Part shown: one piece after another, positions 1-11,010 of the stretch
How the letters are laid out: each line of letters opens with the position of its first letter
Position numbering within the stretch: the stretch's first letter is position 1
The notes under the pieces: generated by a model
What the model was told of the DNA's origin: nothing
The model's input: only the letters and a program-made list of their open reading frames with translations
Database searches by the model: none
Position numbers and translations under genes: made by a program
Assembly: GCA_026873275.1 (NCBI GenBank)
Contig: JANTUC010000015.1
Span: forward strand, 806,001-870,000
DNA from: Pseudopithomyces maydicus
Taxonomy: Eukaryota > Ascomycota > Dothideomycetes > Pleosporales > Didymosphaeriaceae
Length of the DNA stretch: 64,000 bases
Direction: 5' to 3'

Positions 1-925
1 AATCTCGTAGCCGGAGCACCAGAGCGTATCGCCGCCATGAGGAGGTGTCTCTTCCATCTTCAGGAAAGAGAAATCAGAAGGCACAGTTTCGAACGTGCTA
101 TCTAAAAGTTATGGTAAAGTCAGCTGACAGTCGTGTATCATCTTGAAAGCGACTGGTTGAATGTATCTGAGGTGTTGCATACCACTATGCCATTCACGTG
201 AGAGATCGCGCGGCTCAGTAGGAGCGCGTCTAGCCATGGTCTTATAAATCTTCTTCTGGGCCTCCGAATTGATGACATAGCTAGTCGATGTTAGTTCGGT
301 TTTCCTGTTCATTGTTTTTAGCGGCATACATGTTTTCCTAAATAACACAAACAAAGTCAGTATAATCCGAACATGGTTCTTGTGGAGATTTCATTTATCT
401 TCCCTTCTCGGGAGAAACGGATCCACTTACATCTGTTGTCCCATCAGGTAGAGTCAGGTTACCTGGGTCGCGGTAGATTGGGTGCACGTGTAACCCATGG
501 TCCTCGGGCCGACCACTAAGCTTTCCAAGTAGGTCGCATAATTTCTTCTGGTCTACAATGTTCAAGTCATCTTGGTCTCGAAAGAATACGACCCCTCTCT
601 CAGATATAACGATAGCCAGATCGCGGATCTGATCCTCTGCATTGGGCGCATTCAAGATATCTATCAGCTTTACTGCTGGATATTCTCTTCCGATGATTGG
701 AGTAATTTCGAAGTAATCCAGGTGATCAAGGGACCCTGAGTATTTCAAGGGTATTGGGCAAGAAGGACACGATGTTGGTATGCTGGAATTTTTGATACCA
801 TTAGAGGCGGTGTTCTGGATCACTGGCATCGTTGTTAAGAGCAAAATGAATTCTCGAATTGACTTTACGATTAGAATCTCGATGGGTCCGGAGGCGTGGT
901 ATTTGAGATAGTCGCTTGCTGACAT
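1..925 (-). CDS. TauD/TfdA-family Fe(II)/2-oxoglutarate dioxygenase, 3' part beyond the left edge
   Basis: Partial gene; the start ATG is at 925 and the coding sequence leaves the window at base 1. Family role: non-haem iron oxygenation of sulfonates or related small acids, with 2-oxoglutarate as co-substrate. The first exon (925 to about 431) carries the usual N-terminal part, including a GVVFFRDQ motif and a HGLHVHP-like segment. A clear 81-nt intron (102-182) restores the iron-binding HxD motif as EWHSD, followed by STFETVPSD and then GGDTLWCSGYE at the window edge, which is standard for the family. The first intron is harder: the donor GTAAGT at 430-425 is good, but the only phase-compatible acceptor I find is at 262-263, giving a 169-nt intron. 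The remaining C-terminal iron and 2-oxoglutarate ligands are outside the window. The neighbouring transporter on the same strand might import a substrate, but that is inference. Confidence 0.85.
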
Positions 926-1285
926 CCGAACAGCTTGAAGGATTGTGGGGGATCGACAGATTCAGGCAGGCATGATAAATGCCCTATCAGCATCTATAGA
1001 GCGTCCTGCAAAGACATAACTTGAATTGCCGAAGCTATACCAGTCGAAAAATAGCTTAGTGAATGAACTCTCCCTACAGGCGGAGCTGCCCCACTCCCTC
1101 CTGCCCCGCACTTTGAACCCCACCTCGATCAATCAGTGTAAAGAAGCTCACCAAAATTTGTAGCGCGCTGCAGGATCACAGCCACTGTTGTGTGCCACCA
1201 GGCGAATAACAATAAACCAGTAATTTAACAGCAATAAAAACTCCAGCTAAATTAACCATAGAAAACATAAATATGTGTGGACGGA
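926..1285. other. Intergenic spacer between dioxygenase and transporter
   Basis: About 360 bases between the dioxygenase start and the stop of the upstream transporter, both on the minus strand. It should hold the dioxygenase promoter and the transporter 3' UTR. No ORF, repeat or RNA gene is recognisable. Confidence 0.5.
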
Positions 1286-4107
1286 TCATCTATCATGAAC
1301 TTCGTTAGGGTGCTTAACCCTAGCCCATCGATAGAAAGGAATCGGCGCCTCTACCTTTTGTCTTGTGAGATACTTCCACCAATTATCGAGGAAGTGCCTT
1401 CGAATGTAATTTACTCGATACGAAACATGCCATCTTGTCCTTAAGTCGAATGTGAACTGAAGCTCTTCAAGCGTGCGGCGTCTGGTTTCTGGCACGAAGA
1501 GGTATACTAGGATAAAAGCAACCATATTGAGGCCAGCAAATATACAAAGGCTTCCTGTTGTACCAATTTGATGCATGAGCATTGGAAAGACAAGAACAAG
1601 AATACCAGCACCCAACAGATTAATGGCCACAGAGACAGCCATACCTACTTCTCTTGATACTAGAGGGAAGATCTCTGCGGAGATGGAGAATGGTGAAGTA
1701 CCCTAGGGCAAAGTTTCAGTACCAAATATTCGTACTGCCAATAGAATTGATGTTGACGACTCACAGCTGTTGGTGCGTAGAAGAGTGTGAAAATTACGGC
1801 GAACACGCTGACCAAAGGAACTCGTGCGGAAGACGTCTCCGGGATTTGGAATAGCATCGCAAAAACCAGCATAGACCAAGCCATGTTTGGCAAGCCAATA
1901 GCCAGCATGATTGATCTTCCTACTCTATCGGACAACCAATATGCCTGCACTTCCCTTAGTGTAGCCCGCCCACAGACTGCGAAACCTTGACTCACTGGAA
2001 GGCCTCCGAGATAGTTCGATATACCAAAGACCAAGCCTATTATTGCCGACACTTTAGCAGAGGCTGCTGGCCCCAATGAATTTTGCCACACTGCTGTTCC
2101 GAGAAAAGCAATCGTATTGACACCTATTGTTCTTAGTGGAGTCCGTACCAAACACGACGAAGAATTACCAGTCATCTGCTGGCTTATCATTGCCACTCCG
2201 GCACTGAGCAAAGCTCGGCGGCATCTTCTGTTGATCCATAGCTCTCGTAGCCGTTGGAAATATCCAGTCACGCCGATAATGTATAAATATGAATTTTCCT
2301 TTCGAGCTAATCTAGTTGGGTTATTGTTAGATTCAACCCTCTCATCCGTGGAGTAGATTGATAACTTAGCATACCTATCATCTTGTGCTGGCTGTTGAGC
2401 GCTCCTCGAATTCGAAGTCTCAACAGCAAAGGCATCAGTCTCCAACAAAACCTTTTCCTTAGACAGTATTCTCTGTGGGCAACTGGTTGATTCTGCACCG
2501 CCTTCTACAGTTTGTATGACACGGCTAGAGCTACCTGCCATTCTTTCGGCCAAATTCTCGCACTCATGAACACCGCCATTGAGTAGACGGCTTTCCTGAT
2601 CATGGAATGTGATGAGCAAAGATTGCTGGTATACGAGGGGAGGGGATTAACGTACAACATCAAGTTGCGCATGAGCGTACATGAAATCGCGACTAGCCAG
2701 TAACGGTGTAGTTTGTAAAGCTACGAAAGCTTGCAAGGCCTTCTGGTATTTTCCATGCTTCATCAGATACCTCGGAGATTCTGGCATAAGATATATCAAT
2801 AGGAGAAGTGGTATCGTGGGGATCAGAACAGTGTTAGTGAGAATCCGCCAACTCGTATATGCGTTATCTACGTAGATAACAACGATTAGATTGGCGAGAA
2901 ACCCAAGGAAAATACCTGTTTTCAGTTATTCGTAGCTCCTAATTTGAATTAAAACAAAGGCTCGTACCAGCTGCATCAGCGAGTTGCCAATTGGCCAGTA
3001 TAGCCCCTATGCTTTCTAATTAGCAAACTACGGTGTGATGAAACATCTGTTTAGAAACATTCCACCGGCTTTTCATGGAAAGTTCCATGGTAGGTTTGAA
3101 TGGGAGGAGCTTTAGCATACCGCGTATATGTTCTGGGCTTGTCTCTGCAGCATATATGGGCACTGCATGTGTTAGTAGATGATGAGACCATGGCTTTGGT
3201 TCGGATTGTACCTATAGATGCTTTTGCTCCGAGTGCGATACCATTGATAGCTCGACAGATCGCAAGTTGCGGTACATTGTGTGTGACGGAAGCGCCGATC
3301 GTCGATGCAATTGTAATGCAACAGGACAACATGATACTACCGCGACGCCCGAGATAATACTCTTGTAATGGATCGGCAACTGTAGTTCCGAATATTGCAG
3401 CTGAAATCAGTGGTATTGCATTCAGCATGCCAAAAGTCCACAGGTCCGCTGTATTTCCAACACAATCATCTCGAGAGATGCAGAGTTTAAACTCCTCCGG
3501 CATACCGTTGATAGTCCTAGGCCATGTCAGCGTCAAAAAATGTCGAGAGGGATCAAGAACCATGATAGGCAGCGTACCCGTTGTTCACGCTTTGGGTCCA
3601 TCCTTGTATCATACCTAAATAAAGTCAGCGAACCTTAATCGTTGCATTCCAAGATTATACAATGAAGACATACATACCTCCTAAGCTAGCCGTTATGATA
3701 GTCGCTCGGAAGAACTTTGACTGCTTCCAGAATCCTGCCTGTTTATCCGACTCATTTTCTAATAACATTATTTCTGGAGAGGTCAGTTCATCTCGGTATC
3801 TGCTCAGTGCTTCGTGGTTGTCACGGGCGAAACGGGCACCCTTCAGTAACAAATTGTATGTATCCTTAAGGTCGGCTAGGTTTGCAAACTGGAGCACATA
3901 TTGTTCTAGATCGGTTCTACTATCAGGTGGTCGTTTTACCGTGTCGTTAAAAGTCAAAAGCGGGTTATCAATACTGCGATTATTCAGTATATAAAACTCG
4001 GATTGTGGCTGTTATGCGTACGTCTCTTGTGGTCCAGCTGATCGGCTGAAACCTGTAGGCAATTTTCGGCTTCCGGTGTTTGCGCGATGACTCTGAGTGG
4101 TAGCCAT
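1286..4107 (-). CDS. MFS sugar/polyol transporter (myo-inositol transporter-like clade)
   Basis: A twelve-helix major facilitator of the sugar porter family, expected in the plasma membrane. Joining exons over about ten short introns gives an uninterrupted protein. Landmarks in order: a cytoplasmic N-tail with IDNPLLTF, GMIQGWTQSVNNG in helix 1, DPLQEYYLGRRGS after helix 2, AAETSPEHIRGM after helix 4, MPESPRYLMKHGKYQKAL before the central loop, QQMTGVNTIAF in helix 7, SDRVGRS after helix 8, SISAEIFPLVSREVGM, and PETRRRTLEEL after helix 12. The start is the ATG at 4107-4105. A TAA at 4014-4012 appears to break the frame, but it lies inside a 48-nt intron (GTACGC donor, CGCAG acceptor) that restores the phase. 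The substrate cannot be read from sequence; the PESPRYLMKHGKYQKA segment resembles inositol-transporter-like fungal proteins. Same strand as the downstream dioxygenase. Confidence 0.88.
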
Positions 4108-5439
4108 TGTGTAAATAGTTATCCAAGGCTTGGGCTGGTCAGACCATTGTGGCCTATCACGCTTCTGTGCTCTATTTTACAGGAAATACGATCAAGTGCA
4201 TATGTATTGTTTGTGCGACCAGGAAAACCCCAATTGAATATAATCTGTATATGTCGTAGGACCATGTAGTCATATATGTTGTTGTTCCTGAGCCGCAAGG
4301 CTGAGGCAGCTTCAGCCGACGTCAGGATACACCATCGACACTGCCCCTCTTGTACAACACGAGTAATGCCAAGTCTTTTGCAAAGAACCAATACATAGCA
4401 GGTGGCTACTCATCGTCCACTCATATCGCAATTACCCCAACCATCACACCCAATACATGATAGGCCATGCATTAGGCGCTCGCATACTCTCTGAGAAACC
4501 GAACGTGTTGATCCACTAGTGCGAGTCCGTTTAGAATATTAGAAAAGAGTCATCAAGCATTGTTAGATAGTTTCAATGGAACGTAGATGCGAAACACCCG
4601 ACAGTGCTAGTTCCTATTTACAATGTCATCAGGGCAACGCTTCAAGTATCAGAAATCATGGACGAATTGCCAAAAAATGCCAATTTCAGTTGCAAATGAT
4701 CTCACGGTAAGTGAGGGGTATTCGACTTGGCAAGGGCTGAGCTGTCGTGTGAACGATCAACATTCGTGACGATTGGCTGCCCCAACTTTACCCGCACCAG
4801 TCCGCGAATCGACGGCAGCAAGCCACAAACTTCGGGAGCGTCCATGTCGTCACGTCAGGCAAATCTTGTACGCCACAAACCGTGCACCGAATCGTGTTGT
4901 GAACTCATGTATACAAGGTTGATTCGCTACGAGGTGTGTGTAGCGAGCGATTCGAACGGCGGAAACGGCTACCTGCCGCACTGAATATTGAAGGGGTCGA
5001 TTTAATCTTCACACAAAAACTCTGTCCTTCACGGGAGAGAATAATTCAATGTGCTGCAAGAGAGAAAGTGGAAATGAGAGGTCATCCAGTGGATCTGGGC
5101 CCTCGTTCAAGGTAGGCGTCCGAATGTCTCTGTCGCCTGGTTTCTGCCTTGAAGTGGCTTAGCTAGCTCAGACACGACCATACAAGAGCCTCAGCCTTCT
5201 TGTATATGCATACAAGCGGCCCCGCTTCTTTCAAGGGCTTTCCTCTACTATTCAACACCACCTCCCTGCATTACGTTAGCCCGACTCAGCCTTACACCAC
5301 AGTTTGACTCCGGCTCTGCTAGCTTACCATCGCCTTCACCGTTCTTCGTTCTAGCCGCATATGGCCCCCTGGAAAGACCATAGACGTTACACATCCAATC
5401 GTTCAAAGCTTTAGGCGTAACCTCACCGTCAAGCGCAGC
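4108..5439. other. Intergenic region between divergent genes
   Basis: About 1.3 kb between the sugar transporter (-) and the ankyrin-type gene (+), so it should hold both promoters. Several short ORFs occur on both strands, but none has recognisable domains or a convincing splice structure. No repeat or RNA gene recognised. Confidence 0.4.
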
Positions 5440-6778
5440 ATGGCCGACGCAGCTTCCGGCGTGATCACGCTGATCACATTCTCTCTTGTTGTCATACGCG
5501 AGACAAAGAATTTCATACAAGAGACTCGGGATATTCCTAACGAGCTTCGAAGACGCATGGTCCAGCTTGATAAATTTGAACAATGCATGCTTCTCATAAA
5601 ACAGCAATGCGACCAAGGGCCCAGTTGTGGAGAAGATGTTCTTACGAACATCAACGACTCCTTATCGAGAATCAGGCCTCTGTTAGAGAATTTGCAGAAT
5701 ATTTTCAGAGATCTAGCATCGAGAGGCTCTGATACGCTATTTCAAAAGGTCAAGACGCAAATACGGAAAAAAATGTCAGAAAAAGAGGTAAATGTCGCCA
5801 TGGAGGAACTTGCATACCACCAAAATCTCATGTCACTCTTCGTGAATCTTGGGATACTGTGAGTCTCGCATGCTTGGGTAATAGACGTCATGGTACTAAC
5901 ACAATACAGTCACTTAGCGACGAATATCGATAGGCGCACATCTGAAGTTTCCCCAACAGTAAGTCATCAAACCCCATATCTGTGTCTTCTTCAGCCAACA
6001 ATTCTAGTCTCAAATCCCCCCAATAGTTGGTTGTCGCCAACCGGCACGGAATACCCTAAGAAGCGAGCATTCTCAAGTGATTCCACAGTATACGAGTCAC
6101 CGACCAGCACTGAGCGAAGCCCATCGACCGCTACTCGAAGTTCTCTCCAGTCCCGAAAATCTTCGGGCTCAGAGTTACTACAAGTATCAAAGGCCGAAAG
6201 ACTGAGTCCACCAGTAAATTCAAAATCTGCAGAGTCTGGAGAAGATAACTTTTTGTTGGAGATACATTATCAACTCAATCGGGATATTGACAGCGATTCT
6301 CGATTATACGTAATACGACGGATACTGGAAAATCCTCTCTCCGACAAAATGCTCATAGAGCAAAAAGACGAATATGGACGCACACCCCTCTGTGTAGCCA
6401 CTAGGCTCGGGGACATCCAACTTGCACGCATTTGTAAGTCTGCTTCAGGTTGCAAGGTATACCAGAATAGCTGATCATATTGTCCATGTAGTAGTTTTAG
6501 ATTACGGTGCTGATATAAATGCTACTGATCATAAACCTTGGTCAGTGTTGGAGCATGCTTTGGCACAGAAAAGAGACACCTTGGTAGAATTTCTGATCGA
6601 GCAGGGTGTCAAACAGGATGTTCTAAAAGTCGAAAGGCATCGGACCGGGCTGCAAGAGATAGTAGGGACGATGGATCTCAGAAAAGAACAGAAGACAAAG
6701 CGAAAATTGAGCAATACGGAATCAAAGTCTCGGCAGAAAAGGTTCAGTTTGGCACCAAGGCGACGTTCACAAACTTGA
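5440..6778 (+). CDS. STAND-N-like helical domain protein with short ankyrin region
   Basis: Three exons (5440-5858, 5910-6433, 6492-6778) encode about 409 residues. Both introns (51 and 58 nt) have GT-AG ends and restore phase. The first 140 residues are helical and start MADAASGVITLITFSLVVI, followed by KNFIQETRDIPNELRRRM. This resembles the helical N-terminal domains of fungal STAND/Helo-like proteins, which often act in non-self recognition. A Ser-rich linker follows (residues about 165-240). Near residue 290 comes an ankyrin-type stretch, DEYGRTPLCVATRLGDIQLA, then LDYGADINATDHKPWSVLEHAL and EFLIEQG. The tail is basic (KEQKTKRKLSN). There is no NACHT or NB-ARC ATPase domain, so this is either a small adaptor-like member or a truncated relative. 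Function is not known. Confidence 0.7.
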
Positions 6779-6922
6779 TTAATTGTTTTCTACACGCTGG
6801 TATCAATATCTTAGATATTGGCGACCCTCCCCTAGCAAACTGGCTTCCTCACAAATACATGTCCTCTTTGAGCATTTGCCAAAATGCTCACTGCTGTCAT
6901 GTTGAGTGATAGGAGCGATGGA

Positions 6923-8767
6923 TTACCATTGTGGCTGTTCATGTCTGAGCATAAGCCATCCATTGTGGTCGTGGTGGAGCATGCACAGGTATTCCTGGCA
7001 ACCGCCACGCAAGATGTGCATCTGGGAACACTTCCATCGAAGGCACTTCTCCCCATGATTGAGACCTGGAACGAGAAGTTAGATATCAATATCTTACATA
7101 CACTGGGATACTCACAATTTTGACAGCGACTCTTGGCGTCACAGGTGATGTTCTTGGCAAAGCATTCTATGCAGGGAAGAACGAGCTTCGGAAGCTTGGT
7201 ACTCTCGGACGGCACAATCGCGTGGGCAGCACCTTTGAAGGCGTCATGGTTCTCCACTTTATTCAACGACCTGGAAGTGACCTCGAGTCTCCTCTCGGTA
7301 TGCCTCAAGTCATTGCGCATACGATCACAACTGGAAGTCTTCTCACGCAACTGCGTTTCCAACTCCTTGATTCGGAGCTTCAATGGCTTGTTTTCCTACA
7401 CACATGTTAGCAATCACTCACGTATTATGTTCCGGAGGCGCTAACCGTTCTTGCGTGATCTAAGTCGTCCAGCAGCTTCTCCTTCGAGTCGTAAACAGCG
7501 GCAAGCTGTTGCTCAGCTTGCTTTCTACAATTGGTTAGCTAGGTTTTCACTACTTCAATGTAGAAAACTCACAGTTTCTTCTCCCTAACGGTCTGAGTCT
7601 CGGCGAGATTATCTGCGCGTGTCTGATGACTGGAATTTTGGGCCTTGATACGAGTGATGTTGTCCTCCAAGCGCTTAATCTCGTCTTTGAGGTGCGCGAT
7701 TTCTCGGTCCTTGGAGTCGACAGGCTGGATAAAAGATTTGCTATCTGCTTCGATCTGCTTTGCAGCTTCTATAGCCTTTGAGGCTTCGGTACGGAGGAAA
7801 TCGTTCTCGGCACGAAGCTTCTCTAGTTGCCCTTGCGTTGCAGCAAATTGAACAACTTGATCTTTCAAGGCTTGATTCTCGAGCTCATACTGGCAAATCA
7901 TTGCGTCCTTTTGGCGAATATCTCGACTCATGACCGCCTTGTACTCCTTGTTCATTTCGACACGATATTGAAGTTGATCGAATTTGGTGGAGCAATCGCT
8001 CGTGGTCTGACGGCTGAGGTGTTCATCGCGTTCCATGGTTGAAAGCCTAGTGAGTGCCTCCAGTTTCTCTTTCTGAAGTGTCACAGTCTGGTCTATCATA
8101 TCATTCCAAATACCCTGGGGTAAGCGGACGAGAGGCTCTCGATCCTGGTGAGGCGATGTCCGGAACATATCTTTGCAACTTGAGTCTGGCGAATAAGGTT
8201 CGACTAGCGTATGTAGCGGCTGCTCAATCTGCTGGGAGTGACGAAGACTGGAAGGGCCAGTTAGAACAGTATTGGACTCTGGCAAGTCCTCTAAATCCAT
8301 GGATTTGATATGCATGTCCTCGATCATTTCTTCCATGTGCTTCCAGTGAGCCTCATGGTAGCCATGATCGCAGGAAGAAGCATCACTCGGCTCGGTACTC
8401 ATAGCCGGGGTATTCATGGCAGTTTTTTGAGCGTTTTCACAGGTAGAAGTTAGACTCTGTGTTGTTGGAGTGCTCTCGATATGCAAGTCTTCTATATGCA
8501 GAACTTGCAATTTAGGAGACGAACACACCTGCGATTTGATTGGAGGACCGGGAACTAAGAGCATGTTAGTATGTGGTTGCTGTCGCTTCTGGTAATTTCG
8601 AAAGGCTGATGCAAAATCCCAGTGTGAAACCACTCACCTGGAACAAGACGCTGAAGCTGAGAATTTTGTGCGGTGATCCACGGTTTCTTAGATCTCATAA
8701 GATCGGCTAGACCAGCAAAGCTGTCGTTCGGTCCTGAGATTGACCGGCTATCCTCTGCTTTGTCCAT
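6923..8767 (-). CDS. Coiled-coil protein with C-terminal Cys/His-rich zinc-finger-like tail
   Basis: Uncharacterised. Exons join over short introns into a protein with an acidic, Ser-rich N-terminal half (IEDLHIESTPTTQSLTS), then a long heptad-rich coiled coil from roughly 8060 down to 7290 (for example ENQALKDQVVQFAATQGQLE, DKDREIAHL-type repeats, ELETQLREKTSS). The last exon is reached through a donor within the CQNC codons and an acceptor TTCCAG. It changes the reading frame and produces a dense Cys/His tail: LPCIECFAKNITC, SRCQNC, GEKCLRWKC, GGCQEYLCMLHHDHNGWLML, ending EQPQW. The spacing looks like a metal-binding module common in Pleosporales proteins of unknown function (recalled, not searched). 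The start is uncertain: I give the first in-frame ATG (8767), but the frame stays open upstream towards 8860 with AWQSRTAIVDHLL, so the true start may lie in an upstream exon. Confidence 0.7.
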
Positions 8768-9401
8768 GGGCGGAGACAATTGAGCTCCGGGAGGAAAGGC
8801 AGGCAAGGCTGCAGACTCGAGAGTGAGTAGATGGTCAACAATGGCTGTGCGACTCTGCCATGCTGTTAAGTACGTGAGGAGTAGGTTGCTTACTTGTAGA
8901 CACGACGAGTAGTGTGAGGCGGGGAAGTGTTGTGAAGGTGAGGGGCGCTGTGGCCAAGTAGTAAAAGTATTTTGCAGGTGAGGCGCGGAGTCGAGGCGTT
9001 GTTGCCTGAGAAGCAGCGACCCGGTACGGCAAGAACGCGTGAAAGTGGAAACAGCGACTCACGGCTATGTTGCACTTGCCTCATTCACCCAAAAAATAAT
9101 CGATAACAATTTGAGATGGTGGTCGAGGAAGTAGGTGCTAAGTAGGTGCTAGGGACATGGTAGGAAACAACGAGTCACAACATTAATTGTTTAGCTGCAC
9201 CACGAACGTCCAAATGTGTTTACGTGGTGCCCTAGGTGAAATACCGATGGTTGTACGGATGGTTGGGTTTGACAGTTCCAACATTGTACTGGAGAGGTAA
9301 AAACCAGAGGAAGTTTCTTGACTGCAGGACTGGCGTCCGTGATCCCTTGTTGGGGGTGTACACAGCTATCTATATTACCTCCAGTATGACTTCAGGAAAC
9401 T
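8768..9401. other. Promoter side of the coiled-coil gene and 3' flank of the permease
   Basis: About 630 bases. The part nearest 8860 may contain additional 5' coding sequence or a first exon of the coiled-coil gene. I found only a 31-nt candidate intron there, which is too short to trust. The rest shows no coding or RNA signal. Confidence 0.4.
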
Positions 9402-11010
9402 TCACCTGCCGAACCTCTTCAGTTCCCAGATACGAACGAGTGGGTATACAATTGCAGCCCAAGCGAATCCAACATAATTCCCAATCTACAATAAGTTAGT
9501 AAGGTCCATATTGTAAGGAAAGAAAGGATAATCTCACATCAGCACCATAATCTCCTACGAGACCAGCGATCGGACCAATATACCAGACTTGAGCCATGCA
9601 CAAAATAGCACCAATCCAGCCCACGACAAACGCTACCAGGGCCGCAATTCCTAGCGGGAGCTTCTTCTTGTCGTCCCATATGTTCCAGTTGAAGCCCGAG
9701 GCCCGCCTGAAAATGAAATGCTCTTCTAGCATGATGGCAATCCATATTGACACCCAATAGCCCATGAGAGCAAGGAAATTCGTGAAAATTTCGGCTAGAT
9801 GAGCCCGCCCAGCAAGTGCACACACCATATAAATGATGACTCCGATCGTGTTCCAGGCTACTCGCGGTATCACCGCAGCCCAGCGGCCGAGAATTTGTGC
9901 GTCGATCCCAGAAGCATACGTAGGAGGGATAAGGTTTTGCACAAGCCCCAGTGCCACAAGAACGCCACAGAAGCTGCCAAATCCACCGAGGGGTTTGAAA
10001 CCTTCAACTATAAGTGCGCCTTGAGAGATACTGTAGGAACTTTGCCACGCCGGGCTGGTAGACATTCCGCAGGCTAGACCTATGCCGAGTATGAAGGCGA
10101 ATGTGAAACTCGTGCAAAGTCCAAGCATGGTCATGGCAAAGACTTTCCAGCCGGAAGTGTGTTCCGGATAGTACACAAACAGATCTGCTGCAGCTCCGCT
10201 ATAAGTGATTGCCGCTGCGAGGTTCAGACCGAAGAAAGACAGTCGATTGGCGGCCAAAGTCTCGCCTGACACGAGCGACGGTGCAGATGTATTGAATCCC
10301 GGTCCGGCAACCCCAGCAAGAATACTGAAGACAACGAGCTGCGATAACCAGGCATATCTTTCGTAGTAGTGAAAGACTTGGTACCCGAAGGTAGTTATGA
10401 CCCAAGTAATCACGGCAACGACGACAATGCCTACCATGACTGACATGTTGTTACCCGATACCCCGGAGAGTATCTGACCGGCAACGACGCAATCGATCAG
10501 AGAGTACCCAAGGAAAACAATGATGTTGAGTATCACCACTAGCTTCGATGGCCACCATCCCATGATGTATCTGGACAGGATCATGGTCCTGTTCCCGCTC
10601 CTAGGTCCAAACGTAGCAACGTAGGCTACTGGAAGACATCCGACCATCATTCCAAAGACAGCGCAGAGACACGAGTCCAGAAAGCCAAGTTCGAACACGG
10701 CAGGTCCTAGCATTCCTAGCGTGACGTTGTTCGCCGCCAAGTTGATAGAGAACCAGAGCATTGCGATTTGAGAATATCCCAGCTGGTTCAAGTTATGGCG
10801 CTCGTCCGGATCAACACGCTGTATACCTCGCGACTCGACGCTGTAGTCAGCCATGTGCCTCTCCATGCGCTTCCAATGTCCCTGCAACCTTCCGAGAAAC
10901 GTCTCACGGTTCGCCGTTATCCGGTTCATCGGGAGGCCATCGTCCGGGGCCAAGACCATGCGAGAGGCCTTCTCATCGTTCCCAGCGGAGGTGCGTCGAT
11001 CCGTTTCCAT
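9402..11010 (-). CDS. NCS1-family permease (Fcy2-like fold), probable thiamine-related transporter
   Basis: Two exons (11010-9538 and 9485-9402) split by a 52-nt intron (9486-9537) encode about 518 residues, close to the length of Fcy2-type purine-cytosine permeases. The N-terminal cytoplasmic segment contains GIQRVDPDERHNLNQ. About twelve membrane helices follow, with LWFSINLAANNVTLGMLGP in helix 1, GPRSGNRTMILSRYIMGWWP after helix 2, and PPTYASGIDAQILGRW in the second half. The second exon supplies the last helix (GNYVGFAWAAIVYPLV) and ends KRFGR. By homology it would carry purines or pyrimidine bases. However, a TPP riboswitch lies directly upstream, and NCS1 members are known to carry thiamine (yeast Thi7) or the HMP precursor (bacterial CytX). 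I infer that the substrate is thiamine or a precursor. The ATG at 11010 is six bases after a good 3' splice site (GCTAAC branch, GTAG acceptor). Confidence 0.92.

Noticed and set aside
5959..6027. Possible extra intron in the ankyrin-type gene (GTAAGT at 5959)
   Set aside because: The only phase-compatible acceptor gives a 36-nt intron, and the frame is open through the region, so read-through is simpler.
8863..8895. Possible first intron of the coiled-coil gene joining an upstream 50-codon frame
   Set aside because: It would be only about 31 nt, too short compared with the other introns in the window.
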